The notes: generated by a model not told the origin, from the sequence alone. DNA of 8,605 nt from Flammeovirgaceae bacterium UBA5008 (GCA_002398365.1 DGYK01000056.1:91906-100510); one strand, 5' to 3'; positions 1 through 6,934 are shown, numbered from the stretch's first letter. Program-made: numbers and translations.

Positions 1-1
1 A

Positions 2-1483
2 TATGAAGATCCCAACTATTCCATCACCAACATTCCGCTGACCAAGCAAGACTTAGGTAAGTTGACCGAAGTGGTGGAAATTCTCCGGCAATTCAAAGGG
101 TTTAGTCATTTTCAGGAGTTGAGTGGTATGGTGCAACGACTGGAAAACAAAATCCACACAGCTAAAACCAATCAGGAGCCGATCATTGACTTTGAAAAGA
201 ATGATCACCTGAAAGGGCTCGAACATATTGAAACGCTTTATCAAACCATTCTTCAAAAGAATGCCGTGGAGCTTACCTACCAAAGCTTTCGTGCGAAAGA
301 AGCTTCGACATTTACTTTTCATGCGTACTATTTAAAGGAATATCGCAACCGCTGGTTTGTGTTGGGTAATAAAGGTAAAAATGCTCCCATACTTACATTG
401 GCTCTCGACCGGATTATTTCTATTGAGCCATCATCTGTGAAGTATATTGAACGCAAAGGTTTTCATCCGGCTGAATATTTCAATCATGTGATTGGTGTAA
501 CCGTTGAACCCACTACCCTTCCGGAAGAAATAAAGATCTTTGCAGACCGTGACACCGCTCCTTACATTGCTACGAAGCCCATTCATCATAGTCAGCAGAT
601 CATTGATGAGCAGCCGCATGGGACGATCTTTTCTTTGCATGTTCAGCTCAACTTTGAATTGGAGCGTGAGTTGCTTGGCTTTGGCGATCGCATTAAAGTA
701 ATTAGTCCCGAGCGACTGAAGCGAAGAATTAAAGAGAAATATGAACATGCGCTGGATTTATATCAATATGAGTTTACCAATAGTTCCATTGCCAATGAAC
801 TAAAGAAGTTTTATCACAAAGGATTTGCGATGCTCCGCTACGTGTACACACGCAAGGAGCTCAATCAAATTAAAACTGCCATTGATCAGTATTTTAAGAA
901 CAACCCTGAAAAAGAGGCGTATTCAATCAGGCGCTTATTCGTTGCCATTCCTGAAATTAAATCAGTGGTGCTGAATGCCAACTTACAATCTATTTTAAAG
1001 AAGATTCATCCGGACTTGCGTTTGTCGAAAGCTATTTTCTTTGATAAGACACCGGACAGCAATTGGTACGTTACCTGGCATCAGGATATTACGATTAATG
1101 TAGCCGGTAAAAAGGAAACAGAAGGGTATTCCGGTTGGTCGAAGAAAGATGGATTCTTTAGTGTTTGTGCACCGGAAGAGGTTTTGAAGAACACCGTTAC
1201 CATTCGGGTGCATTTAGATGATGCGGATGAATACAACGGAGCATTGAAAGTCATTCCCGGCTCGCAGAATAAAAAATTAAGTGATGCTGAGATTCAGTTG
1301 ATCACGCAAAACAGTCTGGCGTATGGTTGTGTGATACGTGCCGGTGGCATTCACCTGATGCGTCCTCTCCTACTTCATGCTTCCGCGAAAGCGGTGAATC
1401 AAAAACACAGACGCGTGGTTCATTTAGAATTTACTTCGTCTGAATTGCCAAATGGATTAGAGTGGGCGGAGCAGTTTGTTTGA
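2..1483 (+). CDS. WYL-domain regulator fused to a PhyH-type Fe(II)/2OG dioxygenase (5' partial)
   Basis: The frame is open from the window edge (codon at 2-4) to the TGA at 1481-1483, so the true start and probably an N-terminal winged-helix DNA-binding domain lie off the left edge; the TTG at 62 is only an internal codon. About nt 230-436 encode a WYL core (aromatic/hydrophobic LTYQSF, then YRNRWFVLG and LALDRI), followed by a WCX-like C-terminal part ending in FGDRIKVISPERLKRRIK near nt 740. WYL domains act as ligand sensors in bacterial regulators. From about nt 790 to the end the protein resembles phytanoyl-CoA dioxygenase: HxD metal ligands in WHQD (His 1079-1081, Asp 1085-1087), GALKVIPGSQ, distal His in LLLHAS (1376-1378) and an Arg eleven residues later (1409-1411), where the family binds 2-oxoglutarate. 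The oxygenase triad looks intact. The substrate is unknown. Calling it a regulator with an attached oxygenase is inference; domain recognition is by eye. Confidence 0.88.
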   Translation, partial: YEDPNYSITNIPLTKQDLGKLTEVVEILRQFKGFSHFQELSGMVQRLENKIHTAKTNQEPIIDFEKNDHLKGLEHIETLYQTILQKNAVELTYQSFRAKEASTFTFHAYYLKEYRNRWFVLGNKGKNAPILTLALDRIISIEPSSVKYIERKGFHPAEYFNHVIGVTVEPTTLPEEIKIFADRDTAPYIATKPIHHSQQIIDEQPHGTIFSLHVQLNFELERELLGFGDRIKVISPERLKRRIKEKYEHALDLYQYEFTNSSIANELKKFYHKGFAMLRYVYTRKELNQIKTAIDQYFKNNPEKEAYSIRRLFVAIPEIKSVVLNANLQSILKKIHPDLRLSKAIFFDKTPDSNWYVTWHQDITINVAGKKETEGYSGWSKKDGFFSVCAPEEVLKNTVTIRVHLDDADEYNGALKVIPGSQNKKLSDAEIQLITQNSLAYGCVIRAGGIHLMRPLLLHASAKAVNQKHRRVVHLEFTSSELPNGLEWAEQFV

Positions 1484-1522
1484 AATTGACAAAAGGGCAA
1501 TTGACAGTTGACAAAAGTCAGA
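1484..1522. repeat. short degenerate TTGAC repeats in convergent spacer
   Basis: The 48-base gap between two convergent genes contains TTGAC at 1486, 1501 and 1508, with the longer copy TTGACAAAAG at 1486-1495 and 1508-1517 (22 bp apart). It resembles in composition the NTGACTA array at 7420-7538. No clear intrinsic terminator hairpin is visible here. Confidence 0.5.
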
Positions 1523-1531
1523 GAATAAAAA

Positions 1532-2245
1532 TCAATTCTTCTTACAATCTCTCATGTAACAATAGGAGATTGCAGCCAGCTGATCAAAATCAATTGCTGC
1601 AGAATTAAGTAAAATTTCTCTTTCGGTTGAATTTGTCAATCGCAAGATCAAGTAAACTCGATCTGATCCTTCATCGGGTTCTGTTTTCTTATGAATAAAA
1701 TCAATGGCATGCCAGGGTACATATTCTTTTTTATTGATTAGAATCCCAAGTGGGCCGATACGTAAAATCTCTTTTTTTAATCTGGATCTGTAAATTACAT
1801 ATATCCATACCACGAATAATATGAAAGGTATCCAATCGATCCCCTGTCTATTTCTACCATTGTAAATTAGAAAACCAATTATCAAAGGAAGCGCAATGAT
1901 TTGAAACTGTAAGCCATTCTTTTTATTGGACTCTAGTACAATCGTTTCTTTCTTTGAATCCACTGATACAGGAATAGGTTTACTTTTATCCAATAGAAAG
2001 TCAATGTATGTTACATAACCAAACAGCTTATTGGCATTCGTCTTTCGTTTCTGAATGCCAGTTTCAATCTCATCAATGTACTTTTTGTTTCTCTCTTGCT
2101 TTGCCGGACTATCCAACGTAAAATGCGGACAACTTATGTCAAAGTCTGCCTTCTTATCAGTTAAAGAACAAATAAATCCCACCTCGGTTGTAAACTTCCT
2201 ATTCGTGCAAACACTGCAAAATGATAGATGCTCCGAGCGTGTCAT
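1532..2245 (-). CDS. four-cysteine, two-TM membrane protein of unknown function
   Basis: The 237-residue product starts with a cysteine cluster: C10 and C13 (FCSVC), C26 (GFICSLT) and C39 (DISCPHF). The spacing suggests a small zinc-ribbon-like module, and this CxxCxNR...GxxC.LT...C..F layout is familiar to me from uncharacterised Bacteroidota proteins. A polar linker (about 45-110) is followed by two hydrophobic helices (about 112-128 and 137-153), then a basic stretch RSRLKKEI and a C-terminal beta-rich domain (155-230) reminiscent of bacterial PH-like domains (LRIGPLGILINKKEYVPWHAIDFI). The start ATG (2245-2243) lies 11 nt after the stop of the upstream membrane-protein gene on the same strand, so the two are probably co-transcribed. 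Function is unknown; zinc binding and the PH-like fold are inferences from sequence pattern. Confidence 0.8.
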   Translation of the reverse strand: MTRSEHLSFCSVCTNRKFTTEVGFICSLTDKKADFDISCPHFTLDSPAKQERNKKYIDEIETGIQKRKTNANKLFGYVTYIDFLLDKSKPIPVSVDSKKETIVLESNKKNGLQFQIIALPLIIGFLIYNGRNRQGIDWIPFILFVVWIYVIYRSRLKKEILRIGPLGILINKKEYVPWHAIDFIHKKTEPDEGSDRVYLILRLTNSTEREILLNSAAIDFDQLAAISYCYMRDCKKN

Positions 2246-2256
2246 TACCCAATCAA

Positions 2257-2790
2257 CTAAATGTTAGTAATTTTTACGGTCATAAGAATAAATGAAATCA
2301 CTATCAAAAACAATCGATGAAAGGAAATGTAATTCTGACGGGTATAAATAAATAGCAATCGCAGTGTCAATGCTACTGAATCAAAAAACACCACGGAAAG
2401 ATCAGGGAAACCTCCTAATCCCACGGCATATCCTCCTTTAATAAACAGCAATTTGATCAGCCAATACAACAGCTCAAAACAAAGAATTATCCACGCGTTT
2501 TTACCCGGTAAGAAGTATCCAACCGATAAAAGCAATAGCGATATACTGCTGTATCCTATATTTTGACTATTCAGAACTCTATTAGATCCGCTCCCTGCAA
2601 TACACCCAAAACTCATTGAGTTGTCTAATACAAAAACAAATCCGGCAAACGTCCAAAGCATTAATGCTATATAAATAGCCAGTGGGCTTGATAATAGCCG
2701 GACTGATTTCCACTTGCTCATTGTTAATACCAAAGCTATCACGGTGATGATAGCATAGAATATCATTAAATTAATTACGTCTTGACTCAT
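2257..2790 (-). CDS. polytopic membrane protein, unknown function
   Basis: The 177-residue product is almost entirely hydrophobic, with about six predicted membrane helices (approx. residues 6-24, 34-55, 79-95, 99-117, 128-148, 159-175). Short loops separate them, the longest (55-78) carrying a Gly/Ser/Asn-rich stretch with a single Cys (FGCIAGSGSN). I recognise no family motif. The ATG at 2790-2788 follows GGTGGAG, a weak Shine-Dalgarno-like purine run only about two bases away. The next gene on the strand begins 11 nt after its stop, and the sensor kinase stop (2872) is 81 nt upstream, so a two-gene operon, possibly reading through from the kinase, is likely. No terminator is obvious in 2791-2871. 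Because the protein is small, lacks charged catalytic motifs and pairs with a CxxC membrane protein, a two-component membrane complex is possible but unproven. Confidence 0.72.
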   Translation of the reverse strand: MSQDVINLMIFYAIITVIALVLTMSKWKSVRLLSSPLAIYIALMLWTFAGFVFVLDNSMSFGCIAGSGSNRVLNSQNIGYSSISLLLLSVGYFLPGKNAWIILCFELLYWLIKLLFIKGGYAVGLGGFPDLSVVFFDSVALTLRLLFIYTRQNYISFHRLFLIVISFILMTVKITNI

Positions 2791-2871
2791 ATCTCCACCA
2801 TTCGATAACTCACCTATAGCAATCCATTAGAAAATAGCTGGCTGAAAATTTGAGTGGAGAATTGCATATAT

Positions 2872-5007
2872 CTATTGATCCGACACCCGATCAATCGGAA
2901 TAGTCACTGTAAAAGTGGTCCCTACTTCATATTCACTCTCCACGCGGATGGTTCCATGCATCAGCTTCAATGCTTTCTTTACCAGATACAAACCAATTCC
3001 ATTGCCTCGCGATTGTTCTGAACCCCGGAAGTACATATCAAATATCCGGTCCATATATTCCGGTTGAATACCAATACCATTGTCTTGCACGGTCATTATT
3101 ACCTGCTGATCGACCTGCGCTGTAACGATACGGATGAACCGGTTCGTACCCATTTTCTTCTGAAAGCGGATGGCATTCTCCACCAAATTTAAAATCACCA
3201 CCCGCAGCAAACTGTGACTGAAATATCCTGACACTTCCGGTTGCTGCACATGCTCAAAAGCAATTCCCTCGCTCACCAGATTATCTTTGTATCGCTCCGT
3301 CATCTGATGAATAATCCAGTCGGGACGAATCCAGCTCTTGTCTTCTATCGGTCGGTTGAGCAAATAAGCCATTTGCAATTTACTCAGCATGCTATCCATT
3401 TCGGAAGCTGTTTTCACTACAGATTCAAAAAGGAATTTGAGATCTTCATCATTTTGTGAAAAGCGCGAAACTCTTTCCAATCCCAGCAACGTAGAAATCG
3501 GCCTGCGGATATCATGCGAAGCGTGGTAGAGAAACGTATCCAACTCCTGGTTAAGTGACAGCAAATCTGCGGTGCGCCTTTGCACCCGCTCTTCGAGTGC
3601 TTCTACATTGCTTTGCACTAGTTGATTATGTTCTTGTAACTGTTGACTTTGCGCTTCCAGTTCTACATTCTTATTTTCAATTTCATCGCGCTGCAGGCGA
3701 ATCACTTCTTTCTGCCGTTTCACGCGCTTGTAGTTAAAGAAAAAATAAGCCAGAAAAGAGGTTCCCAATAAAATGATCACCACAGATGCCGTAATAAGCC
3801 ACTTTTGATTATCTATTTGTTTGTTCTTGAGCGCATTCTCCTGCATCAGCAAGAGTACTTCGTTTTGTTTTTTCTTTAATTCATACTGGGCTTTTACCTG
3901 CGAGGTGCTCAACAGTTTCTCTTCCAGAATGGTGGAATCTTTAATCACCCAATATGCCCTCAGTTCCTTATATGCCTGCGCATCATTCCCAACGGCATGA
4001 TGATAATAAGACGCAGTTTCGAGCAGCATGGAACGAATACCCCGTGAAGCATTTTCTTTTGCAGCTAAGATAATGGCCGTGTCGAGGTAGTGTTTGGCTT
4101 TCGCCAACTCTCCTTTATCTACCCATGCTTTGCAGAGCGTGCTGGCTGCAGCAGTTGCACTGCCATAGGCTTTGAAACGCACGCTTATTTCAAAGTCTTT
4201 TTTAATCAACGCCACGCCTTCTTCTGTCTTACCAGTTTTTAAAAGCAACAAGCCTTTGTTTCCGTTGATCAATCCTTGCCAAAAAACATGATTCATTTGC
4301 ACAGCCAGCCGGTGTGCGCTGTCGTAGGCATGAAATGCTTCTGCGGGGCGCTTCATCTCTCCATAACAGAGGCCGGCTGTATTCCAGCCACTCATCATAA
4401 AGAACCGGATGTCATCGGTTATAGAGTCTTTAGGCAGTTTGGCGAAGTGTGCTTTCTGTACTTTAAAATCGTTGATTGCTCCGGTAAAATTCGATGCCTT
4501 GTAGTTGACAATCGATGCCTCGTAGGCGGTGATTAATGCTTTCGTATAAAACTGTTTTTCCTCAAATATTTCCAGCGCCTGATAAACATAGGTAAGGCTT
4601 TCGGTCAGCATTTCTTCATTTTGATAAATCAGTGCCATTTCTTGCAGCGAAATGCCCATCTGTAGCCGAGATTTAGTTTGCTCAGCTTTCTTATATGCCA
4701 GTTGCAAAAACTGCAATGATTCAGCTTGCATTTTACGGCTTGCATAAAACTTGCCCATTCGCAGCAAGACTGAAATCACGGCTTCGTTACTTTCTGTTTG
4801 CTCAAAATGCCCTAGCAGATGAATGGCTTTGGCTTTGAGCTGATCGGGCGAAAGACGTTCGAGAGAAGAAAAGTAATTGGTGAAATCGGGATTTGATTGT
4901 TCTATCGACTGTAAAAACGTATCGTCTGTACTATCTGATTGTGCGAGCAGATTATTGATGCCGCAGCAACACGATACACAAATAAAACAAACAATCAGCG
5001 TTTTCAC
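2872..5007 (-). CDS. TPR-containing membrane sensor histidine kinase
   Basis: Numbered from the GTG start (711 residues). The open frame extends upstream to another GTG at 5148, but there is no ATG in the first 130 codons of that longer frame. Starting at GTG 5007-5005 gives a textbook signal peptide (VKTLIVCF...NNLLAQ, residues 1-23), so I prefer it. Residues about 70-355 form tetratricopeptide-like helical repeats (e.g. AESLQFLQLAYKKAEQ, AEAFHAYDSAHRLAVQ, AKAKHYLDTAIILAAKE), presumably periplasmic. One membrane helix lies at about 402-425, then a coiled coil (427-490). The HisKA H-box is SHDIRRP with His498. The ATPase domain shows the N-box LNLVENAI (Asn611), DNGIGI (642-647), an F-box-like FDMYFRG and the G2 box GNGIGLYLVKKAL (from 668). 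All catalytic boxes look intact. There is no receiver domain and no response regulator in the window, so the partner is unknown. The stimulus is likewise unknown. Confidence 0.93.
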   Translation of the reverse strand: MKTLIVCFICVSCCCGINNLLAQSDSTDDTFLQSIEQSNPDFTNYFSSLERLSPDQLKAKAIHLLGHFEQTESNEAVISVLLRMGKFYASRKMQAESLQFLQLAYKKAEQTKSRLQMGISLQEMALIYQNEEMLTESLTYVYQALEIFEEKQFYTKALITAYEASIVNYKASNFTGAINDFKVQKAHFAKLPKDSITDDIRFFMMSGWNTAGLCYGEMKRPAEAFHAYDSAHRLAVQMNHVFWQGLINGNKGLLLLKTGKTEEGVALIKKDFEISVRFKAYGSATAAASTLCKAWVDKGELAKAKHYLDTAIILAAKENASRGIRSMLLETASYYHHAVGNDAQAYKELRAYWVIKDSTILEEKLLSTSQVKAQYELKKKQNEVLLLMQENALKNKQIDNQKWLITASVVIILLGTSFLAYFFFNYKRVKRQKEVIRLQRDEIENKNVELEAQSQQLQEHNQLVQSNVEALEERVQRRTADLLSLNQELDTFLYHASHDIRRPISTLLGLERVSRFSQNDEDLKFLFESVVKTASEMDSMLSKLQMAYLLNRPIEDKSWIRPDWIIHQMTERYKDNLVSEGIAFEHVQQPEVSGYFSHSLLRVVILNLVENAIRFQKKMGTNRFIRIVTAQVDQQVIMTVQDNGIGIQPEYMDRIFDMYFRGSEQSRGNGIGLYLVKKALKLMHGTIRVESEYEVGTTFTVTIPIDRVSDQ

Positions 5008-5136
5008 CTGATAACGATTTGGAGTTGGGGAACACAACCAATATCGAAAGATAACGAAACTTGGTGATTTGCTTGGCGAATTAAACCAAATACAGATTAG
5101 AAAAACAGGAAATTCATGCAATGGCAGTTTGTGAAC

Positions 5137-5164
5137 TAAAACTACCACTAAAGAAAACCTTCAA
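5137..5164 (-). promoter_or_regulatory. candidate promoter of the histidine kinase gene
   Basis: Read on the minus strand there is TTG (5164-5162), 17 bases, then TAGTTTTA (5144-5137), one mismatch from the Bacteroidota -7 element TAnnTTTG. It predicts transcription starting near 5131 and a leader of about 120 nt before the GTG at 5007. That is consistent with the upstream GTG at 5148 not being used. Confidence 0.4.
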
Positions 5165-5168
5165 TAAA

Positions 5169-5214
5169 GCCATTTATACATGGCAAATCAAGCGAATACC
5201 CCATAAATGGGGTA
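5169..5214. promoter_or_regulatory. paired palindromes upstream of kinase promoter (possible operator)
   Basis: Two inverted repeats share the half-site CCAT/ATGG: GCCAT-N6-ATGGC (5169-5184) and TACCCCAT-AA-ATGGGGTA (5197-5214). Their centres are 29 bp apart, close to three helical turns. In addition CCATTTAT (5170-5177) and ATAAATGG (5203-5210) are perfect reverse complements. The pair sits just upstream of the candidate -33 element, where an activator or repressor would bind. The binding protein is unknown. Confidence 0.4.
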
Positions 5215-5236
5215 GGCTAATAGCATTTTTCATAAT

Positions 5237-5293
5237 AAATCACCCGGCAGCGTTCTCAATTGAAAACGCTGCGGGCAATTAACCGGGTGTTTA
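5237..5293 (-). terminator. terminator-like nested hairpin after the barrel gene
   Basis: Immediately after the stop at 5300 an outer stem CACCCGG/CCGGGTG (5241-5247 with 5283-5289) encloses an inner stem CAGCGTT/AACGCTG (5248-5254 with 5265-5271), whose loop contains the palindrome CAATTG. In the minus-strand direction it is followed by the AT-rich ATTTATTAT rather than a clean T run, so it may be a weak terminator or a 3'-end stabilising structure. Confidence 0.55.
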
Positions 5294-5299
5294 AGAAAG

Positions 5300-5839
5300 C
5301 TATAATTTAAAAGTAACTCCGATGCGTGCGTTGGTAGAACCCAACCCGCCTAGCTCCAGAAAGGCACCGATGCGATTGCTAAAATAATAGCGCCCTCCCA
5401 CATGAATACCTAAAAACAAGCCACTGCCATAACTTGAATCGACCGGATTATAAATATTGTTGGCATTGTCTCTCCAGGTGAAGGAACGAAATCCCAAGCT
5501 CAAGCCACCGTAAACATCAAAGCGTTCGTCATTAATTTTCAGTAACTCATTGAAGTGATATGAGCCACGTGCGCCTATATACAAAGCGGTAAATCTGCGG
5601 CTAAAATTATAGGTATAGGCATATTCATGCGATAAATAATCAATGCCCCCGCCTACGCTGATCTGTGGGGTAATGCCCACTTCATAAATGGCGCTGATGG
5701 GAATGCCACCGCTATAATAAGAGTTTACACCCACGCCCAGATTCAACAACCGGTCTCCCTTTTGAAATTGTGCTTGCACCTCTCCTACTGCGAGTAACGC
5801 ACCTACCAACACCATCACACTTACTAATCCTTTTTTCAT
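5300..5839 (-). CDS. small outer-membrane beta-barrel protein
   Basis: The 179-residue product has a clear signal peptide (MKKGLVSVMVLVGALLAVGE, cleavage likely after VQA at residue 23). The mature part is made of alternating amphipathic strands with Gly and aromatic girdles: LLNLGVGVNSYY, PQISVGGGIDYLSHEY, FTALYIGARGSYHF, FDVYGGLSLGFRSF, GLFLGIHVGGRYYF, IGAFLELGGLG, ARIGVTFKL. It ends in an outer-membrane-type terminal strand. About eight strands fit an OmpX/OmpW-size barrel of the generic outer-membrane beta-barrel class common in Bacteroidota. Lineage-specific function (structural, adhesion or stress) cannot be read from sequence. It lies upstream of the kinase gene on the same strand but is separated by a terminator-like hairpin and a candidate promoter, so it is probably its own unit. 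The ATG at 5839-5837 precedes the Lys-Lys start of the signal peptide, supporting this start. Confidence 0.87.
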   Translation of the reverse strand: MKKGLVSVMVLVGALLAVGEVQAQFQKGDRLLNLGVGVNSYYSGGIPISAIYEVGITPQISVGGGIDYLSHEYAYTYNFSRRFTALYIGARGSYHFNELLKINDERFDVYGGLSLGFRSFTWRDNANNIYNPVDSSYGSGLFLGIHVGGRYYFSNRIGAFLELGGLGSTNARIGVTFKL

Positions 5840-5854
5840 ATTCTATTTTTTGTG

Positions 5855-5881
5855 CAAAACTAAATCAAATACTAGCACCAA
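5855..5881 (-). promoter_or_regulatory. candidate Bacteroidota-type promoter of the barrel gene
   Basis: On the minus strand TAGTTTTG (5862-5855) is a perfect match to TAnnTTTG. A TTG lies 16 bases upstream (5881-5879), slightly shorter than usual spacing. Transcription would start only about ten bases before the ATG at 5839, giving a very short leader. Confidence 0.42.
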
Positions 5882-6354
5882 CGTTAGTAAACCGAAGAAA
5901 ATTATTTAGATTTTTTCATAGCACGATCACTTCTGCGGAAAGCAATTCTGTTTGCAATACATTCGTTTTATAAAACGTGCTTCGTTATATGTTTTGTTTT
6001 ATATCGTCATTATTTACTTTCTCATACGATTATAAAATGGTACGCTGTGCTTGGTTGATAACTATTAGAACCATGCATTCAACGTCCATCAACAACCATA
6101 AACCTGCGCATACATCAAAATAATGAAAGCTTCTACCTGCTCATGGTTGGTATACAGCGTGTTATCGCAGCAGAAATATTCAACAACTACCACCTCCCTT
6201 TTTTTCGTTGCTACCGTTTCTTTAATACACACTGGGAATCATCGCAGACTCGTTTTTTCGTTTTATATCGTTAGTGATTTCGTTTTATATCGTCAATTTT
6301 AATTTGTCGATTTTAAAAAACGCGGAAATTATATTGAATTTCAATGATTTTTTT
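5882..6354. other. long AT-rich intergenic region with regulatory-looking repeats
   Basis: No convincing gene lies between the barrel gene and the gene at 6416. The region is AT-rich and contains a perfect 14-bp palindrome CGTTTTATAAAACG (5964-5977), several CGTTTTAT-containing elements (listed separately), the inverted repeat ATTGAA-T-TTCAAT (6333-6345) and a run of nine T (6348-6356). A 59-codon ATG frame at 6123-6302 exists but has no supporting features. The stretch about 6010-6240 shows nothing I can identify. Confidence 0.6.
5992..6295 (+). repeat. three copies of a TTTYGTTTTATATCGT element
   Basis: TTTCGTTTTATATCGT occurs twice as an exact 16-bp direct repeat 22 bp apart (6256-6271 and 6278-6293). 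A third copy with one change sits at 5992-6007 (TTTTGTTTTATATCGT). The second and third copies also share the following CA. The half CGTTTTAT also forms the arms of the palindrome at 5964-5977. The close pair lies about 90-125 bp upstream of the predicted start of the 6416 transcript, a usual distance for enhancer-type activator sites of sigma-54 promoters. Confidence 0.6.
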
Positions 6355-6370
6355 TTGGCACGCGATTTGG
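6355..6370 (+). promoter_or_regulatory. sigma-54-like -24/-12 promoter
   Basis: TTGGCACG (6355-6362), four bases, then TTTGG ending at 6370 matches the RpoN layout TTGGCACG-N4-TTGC. The GG of -24 (6357-6358) is exactly ten bases from the -12 dinucleotide, which here is GG instead of GC. The -24 half is perfect. A start about 12 bases after 6370 would fall at 6381-6383, right where the stem-loop begins. Confidence 0.55.
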
Positions 6371-6381
6371 AAAGGTTTTCA

Positions 6382-6406
6382 CGACTGAGATTACTTCCCT
6401 CAGTCG
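6382..6406 (+). promoter_or_regulatory. 5'-leader stem-loop of the 6416 gene
   Basis: CGACTGAG (6382-6389) pairs perfectly with CTCAGTCG (6399-6406) around a nine-base loop ATTACTTCC. It ends nine bases before the ATG at 6416. If the sigma-54-like promoter is used, this hairpin would form the very 5' end of the mRNA, as 5'-protecting stem-loops do. It could also limit ribosome access. Confidence 0.5.
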
Positions 6407-6415
6407 CCAATTAGT

Positions 6416-6910
6416 ATGAATAAAACGCAGATTTCATTTGCGCTTTCTCAGGCTAACCTTGACGCTGTAAAAACAGCGATCAAAACGCTTGAGAACAACT
6501 TGCCCTTCCTAATCTCGCTCAGTAAGCAAGAGCGGAAGGAATTGACCAAAGTCGGGCCGAAGAGCGTTGACTTTGTGCAAGAGGCGTACAACGCCTCGCT
6601 AAACTTTGCTACTATTCTACCTCCGGTGTTCGACAAGGTAGAGTATGGCAAAGACACCGCGCTCTTCAAATCATTGGGTGAGATTAAATTGTTAATCAAT
6701 TCGCTCAATGAGAAAATCGACAGCACCTACATGGCCGTGGGTGCCGAGTCGATGAACGCCAGTTTGACGGTGTACGAACTGGTGCGCTCAGCCTCTAAAT
6801 CCACGCCCGGTTTAAAGAGCGTGAAGGATGAGTTGAGCAGACGGTTCAAAGGCCAGGGCAAAAGGGCTTCTAAAAAGAAGCCTTCCGACAACGAAGGCAC
6901 AGCCGCATAA
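6416..6910 (+). CDS. conserved-looking helical cytosolic protein, unknown function
   Basis: The 164-residue product has no signal peptide or membrane segment. It appears all-helical: amphipathic segments at about 10-38, 48-62, 82-105 and 108-128 (e.g. LDAVKTAIKTLENNLPFLISL, KSLGEIKLLINSLNEKID, TYMAVGAESMNASLTVYELV). It ends in a basic low-complexity tail (RRFKGQGKRASKKKPSDNE, about 142-160) that could bind nucleic acid or be disordered. The overall pattern (LPFL..LS..ER..L.K.G..S..FV, then D.TYMAVG.E...A.L.VY) is like a small uncharacterised family I have seen in Bacteroidota and other phyla, but I cannot name it. The gene is alone in its transcription unit: a sigma-54-like promoter and 5' stem-loop precede it, and a strong terminator follows 24 bases after the stop. 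No Shine-Dalgarno is visible. Confidence 0.85.
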   Translation: MNKTQISFALSQANLDAVKTAIKTLENNLPFLISLSKQERKELTKVGPKSVDFVQEAYNASLNFATILPPVFDKVEYGKDTALFKSLGEIKLLINSLNEKIDSTYMAVGAESMNASLTVYELVRSASKSTPGLKSVKDELSRRFKGQGKRASKKKPSDNEGTAA

Positions 6911-6934
6911 GCATATTGGCAGTGCCTAGACTAA

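Noticed and set aside
53..1213. Minus-strand frames opposite the WYL-PhyH gene
   Set aside because: They are shadows of a frame with clear family motifs on the plus strand and show no motifs themselves.
2792..2860. Inverted repeat TCTCCAC/GTGGAGA between the kinase and the membrane-protein gene
   Set aside because: Only 7 bp with a 55-base gap and no T run; too weak to call a terminator or operator.
6123..6302. 59-codon ATG frame in the intergenic region
   Set aside because: Low-complexity Thr/Ser content, no ribosome site, and its 3' third is made of the TTTCGTTTTATATCGT repeats, so a chance frame is more likely.
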